DNA of 64,000 nucleotides from NCBI GenBank assembly GCA_026708115.1, contig JAPOVL010000046.1, forward strand, positions 248,001 through 312,000. Direction: 5' to 3'. The DNA comes from Chloroflexota bacterium. GTDB lineage: Bacteria; Chloroflexota; Anaerolineae; Aggregatilineales; Phototrophicaceae. Position numbers and translations under genes: made by a program. The notes beneath the pieces are model-generated. The model was not told the DNA's origin. It searched no databases and worked only from the letters and a program-made list of their open reading frames with translations. Within the stretch, counting starts at the first letter, position 1. Each line of letters begins with the position of its first letter. Below are positions 53,349 to 60,722 of the stretch, in pieces.

Positions 53349-54362
53349 ATGGGAAAATATGTCATTCGACGCCTCTTGACCGCCGTACCAACGATACTCG
53401 TCATTAGTTTTATTATTTTTGCGATTCTGGAGTTATCCCCCAGCGACCCCACGGGCAATCTCCCCTTGACCATCCCACCCGAGGTGCGGGCCAAGATCCG
53501 CGAAGCCTTGGGCGCGGACGATCCCTTCGCCGTCAAATACGTCAAATGGCTCAATCAGTTTTTCATCGCCGAACCACTAAACTTGTTTGAGAAATCCTTT
53601 GGCGTTACCTTGCCGGGTTCAGAGGATCGCACGCGCGTCATCTCCTGGGCCACGCGCGGACCGGTAATCGATATCATTGCCGAGCGCCTGCCACAGACAC
53701 TTTGGGTTGTTGGCTCGTCGTATATTCTCGGTGTCATGATTGCGATCCCCGTCGGCGTATTTTCCGCCTACCGGCAATATTCCATTTTCGACCAAGTCGG
53801 TACCTTCCTGATGATGGTGGGCTTTTCCGTGCCCACATTCTTCACCGGCTTGATGTTCATCATCATTTTCAGCGTCAATTTGAAGTGGTTCCCGTCGGTG
53901 TACGATACTACCCTTGTGGTGACGGATATCGAAACGCTGCAGTTGCAGTTGCGGCAGATGTTCATGCCCGTAACCGTGCTGACGCTCTACACCACAGCAC
54001 AGATGAGCCGCTATACCCGCGCCTCGACCCTGGAGAATCTCCAGCAGGACTACATCCGCACGGCCCGTTCCAAGGGCTTGAACGAGCGTGTGGTCGTGAG
54101 CCGCCACGCCGTGCGCAACAGCTTGATCCCGGTTGTGACCTTGATTGCCCTGGGCATCCCGGGCATCTTTGCCGGCGCGCTGATTACCGAGCAGATCTTC
54201 CGCGTCAACGGCATCGGCCAGTATTTGATCATCGCCATTCAAGGCGGCGACTTGCCCACTGTGCAAACCGTGACCTTTATCTTCGCGGTTCTGGTGGTGC
54301 TCTTTAATATCGTCGCCGATGTGCTTTACGGGATACTCGACCCCCGCGTCACCTACACTTAA
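53349..54362 (+). CDS. ABC transporter permease, DppB/OppB type
   Basis: 337 residues. MGKYVIRRLLTAVPTILVIS is the standard first helix, followed by a long external loop, and the coupling loop is ARSKGLNERVVVSRHAVRNS. Ends YGILDPRVTYT as expected for DppB. GAGG seven bases upstream. Partner is the RDD-fused permease 33 bases downstream. Confidence 0.94.
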   Translation: MGKYVIRRLLTAVPTILVISFIIFAILELSPSDPTGNLPLTIPPEVRAKIREALGADDPFAVKYVKWLNQFFIAEPLNLFEKSFGVTLPGSEDRTRVISWATRGPVIDIIAERLPQTLWVVGSSYILGVMIAIPVGVFSAYRQYSIFDQVGTFLMMVGFSVPTFFTGLMFIIIFSVNLKWFPSVYDTTLVVTDIETLQLQLRQMFMPVTVLTLYTTAQMSRYTRASTLENLQQDYIRTARSKGLNERVVVSRHAVRNSLIPVVTLIALGIPGIFAGALITEQIFRVNGIGQYLIIAIQGGDLPTVQTVTFIFAVLVVLFNIVADVLYGILDPRVTYT

Positions 54363-54395
54363 CCGCTCGGCGGGTATTGAAGACGGAGAATTGAG

Positions 54396-55832
54396 ATGGC
54401 AAATGAACCGACAGCGAACTCCGGCGATAGGAATGACGATGGCAACAGTCAACGTCAAGCGTTCATCCAGCCGAACAAGCAGCGATTGGAGCGAAAGAAG
54501 CTGCAGCAAGAGCAAGAACCGAACATGACGTCGTGGGAACTGGCGCCACGAGACAGACGTTTTGTGGCAAGAATCTTTGACAACGCTATTATTTTCATCC
54601 TGATCCTCTTACTCTATTTCATCTTTAGTGATCAGACGACATTGCTGGTCGGTGGATCGGTGATTTATCTGCTGTACTTTGCCGTCTTCATGGTCCGGAT
54701 GGACGGGCAAACCCCGGGCAAAAGGATTCTAGGCATACGTGTGGTTAGGGAAGACGGAAAACCCCTCAGCGTTGGCGATGTAGTCAGCCGAGAAATCATT
54801 TATCAGATTTCAGTTGGCCTATTCTGGATAGGGCCCATCTTGCTTCTCTTCGACAAGCGCCGTAAAGCCCCGCACGATCATGCGGTAGGAACCCTAGTAA
54901 TGTGGAAAGACAAACAGGAGACGAAACCGAAGAAACTGGAGGCAGACGAGCAGTTACAAGCGCGCACATTCGTCGGTGACGCCTGGCGGCAGTTTCGCCG
55001 GCATCGCCTGGCGATGATCGCGATCGGCGTCTTGGCGGTCATCATCATCGGCGTGGCGATTGGCCCGCTCTTCTGGACGCTGGACCCGGAATACATTGAT
55101 ATCATCGCCGCCTATCAACTCTCGTCGCCGGAACACCCCTGGGGCACGGACAGCCTGGGCCGCGATACGCTGGCGCGCGCCCTGCAAGGCGGGCGCGTCT
55201 CACTCATGATCGGCATTTCCGCCATGCTGGTATCGATCACCATCGGCACGGTTGTCGGTTTGATGGCCGGCTATTTCCGACGCCTCGACAACCCTTTGAT
55301 GCGCCTGACGGATATCTTTATCGCCTTGCCACAATTGCCCCTGCTGCTGGTGCTGATGATGCTCTTCCGCGAACCCTTGAAAGCGGCATTTGGCGTCGAG
55401 GGAGGCGTCTTCCTCTTGATGGTATCGGTCATCGGCGGCTTGCAGTGGATGCCCACGGCACGGCTCGTGCGCGGCGAGGTGCTGACAGTCAAGTCCCGCG
55501 AATTCATCACCGCCGCCAACGCCCTGGGCTCGCAAGACGGCCGCATTTTGCGCTGGCATATCTTGCCCAACGTGATGAGCCCGGTCATCGTCGCCGCGAC
55601 CTTCAGCATCGCCAGCGCCATCATCACAGAATCGGCGCTGTCCTTCCTCGGTCTCGGCTTCCCGCCCGATTTTCCCACTTGGGGGCGCCTGCTCTTCGAT
55701 GGCAAAGATTATTTGACGATCACCTGGACGCTGGTTTTCTGGCCCGGCATGTTGATCTCGCTGACAGTGCTCTGCGTCAACTTCATCGGCGACGGCTTGC
55801 GCGACGCGCTGGATCCCCGGCTGAGGAAGTAA
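54396..55832 (+). CDS. RDD domain fused to DppC-type ABC permease
   Basis: 478 residues as one uninterrupted frame, about 170 more than a usual DppC. Residues 1-45 are hydrophilic. Residues about 50-172 are an RDD membrane domain: RRFVARIFDNAIIFILIL (Arg and Asp of the name), DGQTPGKRILGIRVVREDGK and DKRRKAPHDHAVGTLV. From about 192 the DppC part begins: AWRQFRRHRLAMIAIGVLAV, HPWGTDSLGRDTLARALQGG, and the coupling loop TAANALGSQDGRILRWHILP. It ends GDGLRDALDPRLRK. The Dpp part forms the channel; the RDD part may bind an ion, lipid or assembly factor. The start has GGAG seven bases upstream. Confidence 0.93.
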   Translation: MANEPTANSGDRNDDGNSQRQAFIQPNKQRLERKKLQQEQEPNMTSWELAPRDRRFVARIFDNAIIFILILLLYFIFSDQTTLLVGGSVIYLLYFAVFMVRMDGQTPGKRILGIRVVREDGKPLSVGDVVSREIIYQISVGLFWIGPILLLFDKRRKAPHDHAVGTLVMWKDKQETKPKKLEADEQLQARTFVGDAWRQFRRHRLAMIAIGVLAVIIIGVAIGPLFWTLDPEYIDIIAAYQLSSPEHPWGTDSLGRDTLARALQGGRVSLMIGISAMLVSITIGTVVGLMAGYFRRLDNPLMRLTDIFIALPQLPLLLVLMMLFREPLKAAFGVEGGVFLLMVSVIGGLQWMPTARLVRGEVLTVKSREFITAANALGSQDGRILRWHILPNVMSPVIVAATFSIASAIITESALSFLGLGFPPDFPTWGRLLFDGKDYLTITWTLVFWPGMLISLTVLCVNFIGDGLRDALDPRLRK

Positions 55833-55856
55833 GCCAGCCCAAGCAAGGCAGGTTCG

Positions 55857-55886
55857 AGGGCGGGCCAGTCAACCCGCTCTTTTCTG
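55857..55886 (+). terminator. weak terminator after the RDD-permease gene
   Basis: GAGGGCGGG with CCCGCTC (bulged stem) then TTTTCT. Confidence 0.4.
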
Positions 55887-55910
55887 CTCCAGGTCATGAC
55901 TTGATATAAT
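55881..55910 (+). promoter_or_regulatory. promoter of the selenoprotein gene
   Basis: TTTCTG, 18 bases, perfect TATAAT at 55905-55910, 49 bases before ATG 55959. Confidence 0.45.
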
Positions 55911-55958
55911 GCCGTCTGAAACATCCAACCGCCCGACCTGTTCTAGCGAGGCAATATC

Positions 55959-56543
55959 ATGCCCTACATCAAACAAATCTCCCTCGACCGCGCCACCGGC
56001 CTGGTGAAAAAAGAACTGGAAAAGGCCGTCAAGCGCGCCGGACGCGTCTGGAATATCGTGGGCATCATGTCGCTGAACGGGCGCGTCATGAAAGCCTCCA
56101 TAGAGATGTACGGCGCCACCATGTTCGCCGAGTCGCCCCTGTCAAGGCAGCAGCGCGAGATGCTGGCGGTGGTCGTCAGCGTCGCCAACGGCTGCGTCTA
56201 CTGAATTCAGTCCCACGCGCATGACCTCCGGGCCGAGGTCGAGGGATTCGAAAGCGAAGCGGAGGCCGATGCCTTTGTACACGCGATCGCGCGCGATTGG
56301 CGGACGGCGCGGCTGAACACCACCGATAGCGCGCTCTGCGCCTATGCCGAGAAACTGACCTCCCATCCAGCCGAGATGACAGCGGCGGACGTGAGAGCCC
56401 TGCGCCGAGCCGGCTTGGACGATGTCGCCATTCACGATGCCACGCAAGTAGTCGCTTATTTCAACTACATCAACCGCGTTGCCGACGCCTTGGGCGTCGA
56501 ACCGGAAGACTTCATTCAGCCCTGGGGCGCTCTGTCTACGTAA
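55959..56543 (+). CDS. AhpD-like/peroxidase-related selenoprotein (Sec encoded by UGA at 56202-56204)
   Basis: 194 residues with selenocysteine at residue 82. The frame before UGA ends in REMLAVVVSVANGCVY; after UGA it continues without stop as IQSHAHDLRAEVEGFESEAE, then LCAYAEKLTSHPAEMTAADV, VRALRRAGLDDVAIHDATQV and VAYFNYINRVADALGVEPED to TAA 56541. This matches peroxidase-related AhpD/carboxymuconolactone decarboxylase-fold proteins along the entire length. The catalytic pattern of AhpD is kept with the same spacing: Glu67, Cys79 (12 on), Sec82 in the second CxxC position, His86 (4 on). A hairpin (56223-56240) lies downstream, and tRNA-Sec is encoded at 41093-41188. Probable thiol/selenol peroxidase or reductase. 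Ordinary calling would give an 81-residue fragment. Confidence 0.92.
56223..56240 (+). promoter_or_regulatory. candidate bacterial SECIS hairpin
   Basis: Perfect 6-bp stem GACCTC / GAGGTC around CGGGCC, 18 bases after the UGA, inside the coding frame. Bacterial SECIS elements lie in this interval with exposed G residues in a small loop for SelB binding. The hairpin falls in the right place, though the family consensus is loose. Confidence 0.65.
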
Positions 56544-56623
56544 ACCGCGTCGCGCAAGCGACAAGACGGCTTACGATTTTGCCTGAGCGGGACAGGCCTC
56601 TTCGCTGCCGCCGAGCGGCTCTA
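56541..56623 (+). repeat. dispersed palindromic repeat, family 1, copy D
   Basis: TAAACCGCGTCGCGCAAGCG, then ACAAGACGGCTTA, CTGAGCGGGACAGGCC and GCTGCCGCCGAGCGGC. Its first three bases are the stop codon of the selenoprotein gene. Confidence 0.75.
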
Positions 56624-56788
56624 AACACCGGCTGCCGTTATCGAAAACGAATACACCTGCATACTTTGCTTCCGAGATCTTCTGGCAAGCGAGACCCGCC
56701 CTGCCCAACTCAGTAGTGCCAACAAAATAATGCGAAAAAATCTCATTTGTAGCGAAAGTTCCGGATCTAATCCAAGCCCCGCCGAACG

Positions 56789-56838
56789 CGCTCCCCCTCC
56801 CTGATGCTTCGGGGAGGGGGCCGGGGGGTGGGGTTGAA
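56789..56838. repeat. G/C-rich palindromic intergenic repeat (family 3, copy 4)
   Basis: CTCCCTGATGCTTCGGGGAG core with flanking C- and G-runs and GGGGTTGAA; inverted relative to copy 1 at 322-364. Confidence 0.7.
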
Positions 56839-57006
56839 TAAAGGCATTTTCGCGTTCTCATTACTTACTTTGAATTATTTCTGGCCGATAACTGTGCAGA
56901 ATTGCCAAGCAGAGTTTCCCTTTTCTCGGCATTATGTAGCAACAAGATGAGTAGAAGAAAAGAAACTGCACGAATACTTGTGCGGATAGGGACTTCTGCG
57001 CTACAG

Positions 57007-57029
57007 TATATCATATCTTCCATGATATA
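57007..57029. promoter_or_regulatory. A/T-rich inverted repeat upstream of the small gene at 57083
   Basis: TATATCA and TGATATA arms, nine bases apart, about 55 bases before ATG. Could be an operator site. Confidence 0.3.
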
Positions 57030-57082
57030 TGGCCGTCGTGGAAAGACTTTGAGTGTCCTATGCCTAATTGGTGAGATCAGCT

Positions 57083-57436
57083 ATGGCAATTACTGTGCGC
57101 TGGAAAGATCAGGAACGGACTTCTATCGAGACTCGCTTCAATGATCCATGGACCTTGGACGATTTCATCGAGGCGCGCAAGAAATGGCACCGTATGATCA
57201 AATCCGTTGATCATCATGTGCCGATTTTCTTGGATATGACCCAGACCTTTCAACCGCCCAAAGGGATCTTGCGACACTTTTCCGCCATTCACCGCACGCC
57301 GCATCCCCGACAAGGCCACATTTATGTTCATGGCATGAATCCCGAGTACAATAAACTGCGCGATCATATTGTCGAGGGGGTTGTCGACCCGCTAAAAGCG
57401 GTAAAATTCATCGACTCTGCCGAAATCCTGGCCTGA
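57083..57436 (+). CDS. small conserved-looking protein of unknown function
   Basis: 117 residues, no signal or membrane helix. The first half has a strand-rich look (MAITVRWKDQERTSIETRFN), then a helix (WTLDDFIEARKKWHRMI), then VPIFLDMTQTFQPPKG, HPRQGHIYVHGMNPEYNKL and DPLKAVKFIDSAEILA. The alternating pattern and LDMTQ loop loosely recall STAS/SpoIIAA-like folds, but I do not recognise the family. ATG 57083 was chosen; a start at 57068 is possible. Confidence 0.65.
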   Translation: MAITVRWKDQERTSIETRFNDPWTLDDFIEARKKWHRMIKSVDHHVPIFLDMTQTFQPPKGILRHFSAIHRTPHPRQGHIYVHGMNPEYNKLRDHIVEGVVDPLKAVKFIDSAEILA

Positions 57437-57609
57437 TACATCCGCGACCTCAATAGACCACCACACAAAGCAAAACTGACAACACCTGGCGCCATGCCGC
57501 CGGCCGCTGGCTTGCGCGCTGCCTGGCGACGTCGCGCAAGAATCAGAGTGTTTTGCCGCGTCATCTCTACTATGATGTATTCATCAGCGCCGAGCAGGGA
57601 GACACGAAG

Positions 57610-58500
57610 ATGAAACGCGAGCGAGACCTGGTAAACGATACGGATTTGGTGGCGCGGATCTGCGCCTATTTGCAAGAGACTCATCCTCAATCCCTGCGAC
57701 TGCAAGATTTGGGCCGCCATTTCCACATCAGCCCTTACCATCTGCAGCGGATATTCAAAGCGGCCACCGGCGTATCGCCCCGCGAGTTTGCCGCCAGCCT
57801 GCGCCTGGAAGATTTCAAAACGCGGGTACAAGGGGGCGAACGCATTACCGATGCCATTTATGCGGTCGGGTATAGTTCGTCCAGCCGGCTCTATGAAAAC
57901 AGCGACGAAAAACTGGGCATGGTGCCGTCAACATATCGCAAGCGCGGACAGGGCATGACCATCTTTTTCAGCCTGGTGTCATGCCCCTTGGGCCAGTTAT
58001 TGGTAGCCGTGACCGAGCGCGGCATCTGCAAGCTCAGCCTGGGCGATCAACCCGAGCAACTGCTCGCCGACCTGGCCAGCGAATTCCAGCGCGCCGAGCG
58101 GGTTCGCGATGACGAAGGCGTCGGTTACTGGGTGGAAAAGATCATCGCCTACCTCGAGGGCTGGCAGCCACATCTTGATCTGCCACTCGACCTGCGCGCG
58201 ACCGCCTTTCAATTGAAAGTCTGGCAACAGCTACAAGCGATCCCCGTCGGCGAAACCCGCACTTATAGCGAGGTTGCCGCCGCCATCGGTCAACCGACCG
58301 CGAGTCGAGCGGTTGCCAATGCCTGCGCCGGCAATCCGGTGGCCCTGGTCATCCCTTGTCACCGCATCATTCGCAAGGACAAAAGCCTGGGCGGCTATCG
58401 TTGGGGCATTGAACGCAAACAAGCGCTGCTGACAAACGAGAAGCGCTACGCGGAGTCCAGTTCCGGGAATCGGGCCGCGCCTGCGAAAAACCGTCTATAG
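57610..58500 (+). CDS. AraC-type regulator fused to methylated-DNA--protein-cysteine methyltransferase (Ada-like)
   Basis: 296 residues from ATG 57610 (AGGGAGA upstream). The N-terminal AraC helix-turn-helix (about residues 15-110; LRLQDLGRHFHISPYHLQRI, then DAIYAVGYSSSSRLYENS) is fused to a MGMT domain. Cys250 in VIPCHRI is the acceptor for O6-alkyl groups, with the Asn/Tyr helix ASRAVANACAGNP and the YRWGIERKQALL block. The zinc domain of E. coli Ada that takes methyl groups from phosphotriesters is absent. It repairs alkylguanine and may regulate the response. Confidence 0.92.
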   Translation: MKRERDLVNDTDLVARICAYLQETHPQSLRLQDLGRHFHISPYHLQRIFKAATGVSPREFAASLRLEDFKTRVQGGERITDAIYAVGYSSSSRLYENSDEKLGMVPSTYRKRGQGMTIFFSLVSCPLGQLLVAVTERGICKLSLGDQPEQLLADLASEFQRAERVRDDEGVGYWVEKIIAYLEGWQPHLDLPLDLRATAFQLKVWQQLQAIPVGETRTYSEVAAAIGQPTASRAVANACAGNPVALVIPCHRIIRKDKSLGGYRWGIERKQALLTNEKRYAESSSGNRAAPAKNRL

Positions 58501-59085
58501 CGCCGCGTTTTCCGCAAAGCCGATGCGATGGCCCGCAACCCGGGCATTCGGAAGTGTATCCATTTCGGTTGAAATGCTTGCGTTCCTGCATCAAATCTCG
58601 CTAGCGCCATTTAGACAGGCAATTCCAGGCGCTTTGTCCTAAACCGCGACCAAATAGTCGCCACTCTGCTTCATACCTATGCTACCATGCCAGCAAATCC
58701 ACCGTCCCAAGGACTATCATGCCGAAGTACGCGCCTGCCCGCCCCAAGAAAAGAACGCGTCCGCTGCCTTTGCCGAAAATTCACCTTTGCCGGCAATGGC
58801 AAATCCCGCCCCTAATCAACCCGCAATCCCAATCAGGGCGGGGGATAAGATCTTTGCCGAACCCGCCGATTCCCTTGCCGAATACGCGGTTTTCGGCAAA
58901 AACTGCTGGAGCGCGGCGTCACTGTGGCAAACGATTTCCTGTACGCTGACGGCTTGGCTGCGTCATTTTCTAGTTCAACCGAAATCGATACACTACCGGG
59001 CATTCTGCCCAGAGCTGCACCCTTTTGCGGAATCGGGAAACCTGCTGTACTATTACTGGTGTATTAAGGGCCCCGGGAAGGTAGC
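58501..59085. other. intergenic region occupied by a MITE-like element
   Basis: About 585 bases between Ada-like and queuosine-transporter genes. An inserted element at 58540-59005 fills most of it. No credible protein gene or riboswitch was recognised, including no obvious preQ1 motif. Confidence 0.5.
58540..59005. mobile_element. MITE-like non-autonomous element with terminal inverted repeats and target duplication
   Basis: Terminal inverted repeats of 22 bases with 20 matches: left AAGTGTATCCATTTCGGTTG(AA) at 58552-58573, right the inverse at 58974-58995. Outside each end stands the direct repeat CCGGGCATTC (58540-58549 and 58996-59005), as left by target duplication. The inside is about 400 bases with many TTTGCCGAA-like motifs but no transposase. 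A 9-12 base duplication is typical of IS4-type elements. Confidence 0.65.
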
Positions 59086-59766
59086 ATGTCCATCCGAAAT
59101 CTCCATATTCTAATACTCGTCAGCGTCGCCTATGTCGCCGCCCAGATGGTCGCCGATATATCCAATTTGCGGGACCTGACGCTCTTCGGTTTGAGCGTCA
59201 GCGCCTTTTCCATCGCTTATCCTCTGACCTTCACCTTGCGCGATATGGCGCACAAGCTTGCCGGTCCCTATGTGGCGCGGACGCTAATAATCGCCGCCGC
59301 CGCCATTTACCTGGTCGTGCAAGCCTTCTTTACCATCATTTCCAATCTGCCGCCGGAGATGACGCCCGACGAGCGGATCGCGCTGGGTCAGTTGCTGACG
59401 CCGGAATGGCGCTTCCTGGCGGCAGCGGTTCTGGCGTCGGTATTGTCGCAGTTGGTCGACACCGAAGTTTATACGCGCTGGGTCCAGCGCTTCGGTGGAG
59501 AGCATCAATGGGGCCGCGTGCTCGTCAGCAACGGCATCGGCATCCCGCTCGATCGCATTCTTTTCTTGGTATTGGCCTTTGCCGGCACCATGTCAACCGA
59601 GGGCATGGTGGAGGCCTTCATTGGCACAACCATTGTCCGGCTGGTCTTCGGCATCATATCGATACCCGGCATTTATCTGGTCGAGGAACACTCCGAAGAC
59701 TGGATCCACATCACCGAAATCCGCCATACCGATCCGCCTTCATTCGCGCGCTCAAAGGGCGACTAG
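59086..59766 (+). CDS. queuosine precursor transporter (YhhQ/VUT family)
   Basis: 226 residues with about six helices. LFGLSVSAFSIAYPLTFTLR, DMAHKLAGPYVARTLIIAAA and the family signature SQLVDTEVYTRWVQRFGGEH followed by GRVLVSNGIGIPLDRILFLV. Such proteins import preQ0 or preQ1 for making queuosine in tRNA. The C-terminal tail of about 30 residues is longer than usual. A MITE-like element lies 80 bases upstream. No other queuosine genes are in the window. Confidence 0.88.
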   Translation: MSIRNLHILILVSVAYVAAQMVADISNLRDLTLFGLSVSAFSIAYPLTFTLRDMAHKLAGPYVARTLIIAAAAIYLVVQAFFTIISNLPPEMTPDERIALGQLLTPEWRFLAAAVLASVLSQLVDTEVYTRWVQRFGGEHQWGRVLVSNGIGIPLDRILFLVLAFAGTMSTEGMVEAFIGTTIVRLVFGIISIPGIYLVEEHSEDWIHITEIRHTDPPSFARSKGD

Positions 59767-59807
59767 ACTAGCCGCTCTGCGAGATAGCGAAAGGGCGCGC
59801 CCAGGAG

Positions 59808-60722
59808 TCATGTCTGTCGCCGCCACCAGCTGAGCGAGTCGGCATCCGGCTCGCCCACATGCAAGCGCGTCAATTCACCCGTCTCCACATCAACCCGCAT
59901 GATGCGCGAGACCCCGTCCACCGAGCGCGCGAATGTCACGGCGCGGCCATCTGGCGTCCATTTGGGCAAGCTGTCGTAGCGAAATTCCACCACCAGCGGC
60001 GTCACTTGCCGCGTTTCGAGCGAGTACAGGTAGATCGCCGAAGCGCCATCGCGCCGCGAGGCGAAGACGATAGTCTTGCCATCGGGCGACCAATCCGGCG
60101 AGTTATCAGGGTTGGGATGCGTCGTCAGCTGTGTCAGGGATGCGCTGGCCAAGTGGTACGTATAGATGTCCCAACCATCGCCGCGGTTGGAGGCGAAAGC
60201 GAGCGACTCCCCGTCCGGCGACCAGGCCGGCTGTCGTTCGCTGGCTGCCGAGGCCGTGATGCGGCGCAAGTCGCTCCCGTCCGGGCGCATGACATAAATG
60301 TTGTTGTCGCCCTCGCGGTTGCTGTGGAAGGCGATCCACTCGCCGTCGGGGGACCAGGCGGGAGACTCGGCGATGGCGTTGGATCCCGTCAACCGCCGGG
60401 AACGCGCGCTGGCAATATCGTAGACCATGATATCGCTGCCGTAGGGCAGCAGTTGCGTCAGCGCCAGGCGCGCCCCATCGGGCGAAATCGCCGGCTCGAC
60501 ATAGTCGAAATGATCCAGCCGCAGTTTCAGATTGTGGCTCAAATCGTGCACTATGATCTCGGGCAAGCCATCTGGAAGCGACATGTAGGCCACCATCGCC
60601 GACGGGAAAAGCGCGGCCAGGGTGAAGCGCAAAGCGATCAAAGCGCCGAAGATCAGGCTCAAGACAATCGTCAGGATGAAAACCGTGCGGCGCATGAGTG
60701 GCTTAGACGGCGACCGCGGCAT
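59808..60722 (-). CDS. membrane-anchored TolB-like beta-propeller protein
   Basis: 304 residues. A single N-terminal helix (RRTVFILTIVLSLIFGALIA) anchors it. Six PD40/WD40-like blades follow, each carrying SPDG with D-rich ends, such as SPDGEWIAFHSNREGDNNIY, SPDGESLAFASNRGDGWDIY and SPDGKTIVFASRRDGASAIY. The fold mediates protein contacts, as in TolB. Start is ATG 60722, overlapping the monooxygenase stop by 20 bases; ATG 60695 is an alternative. Confidence 0.87.
   Translation of the reverse strand: MPRSPSKPLMRRTVFILTIVLSLIFGALIALRFTLAALFPSAMVAYMSLPDGLPEIIVHDLSHNLKLRLDHFDYVEPAISPDGARLALTQLLPYGSDIMVYDIASARSRRLTGSNAIAESPAWSPDGEWIAFHSNREGDNNIYVMRPDGSDLRRITASAASERQPAWSPDGESLAFASNRGDGWDIYTYHLASASLTQLTTHPNPDNSPDWSPDGKTIVFASRRDGASAIYLYSLETRQVTPLVVEFRYDSLPKWTPDGRAVTFARSVDGVSRIMRVDVETGELTRLHVGEPDADSLSWWRRQT

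Larger units (their letters stand above)
56544..57082. other. intergenic region with repeats and a palindrome
   Basis: About 540 bases: family 1 copy D, family 3 copy at 56789-56838, the shared 16-mer GCGCTACAGTATATCA (about 56997-57012), and the palindrome TATATCA / TGATATA at 57007-57029, which may be an operator for the gene at 57083. No reading frame is convincing. Confidence 0.5.

Noticed and set aside
29204..56623. CRISPR array
   Set aside because: Repeats are dispersed kilobases apart, in both orientations, not regularly spaced.
58501..59085. preQ1 riboswitch before the queuosine-precursor transporter
   Set aside because: Looked for because of the gene's role; no sequence resembling the known preQ1 classes was seen.
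58679..59113. 144-residue open frame before the queuosine-precursor transporter
   Set aside because: It lies in the MITE-like element, overlaps the transporter start and has proline-rich, motif-free composition.
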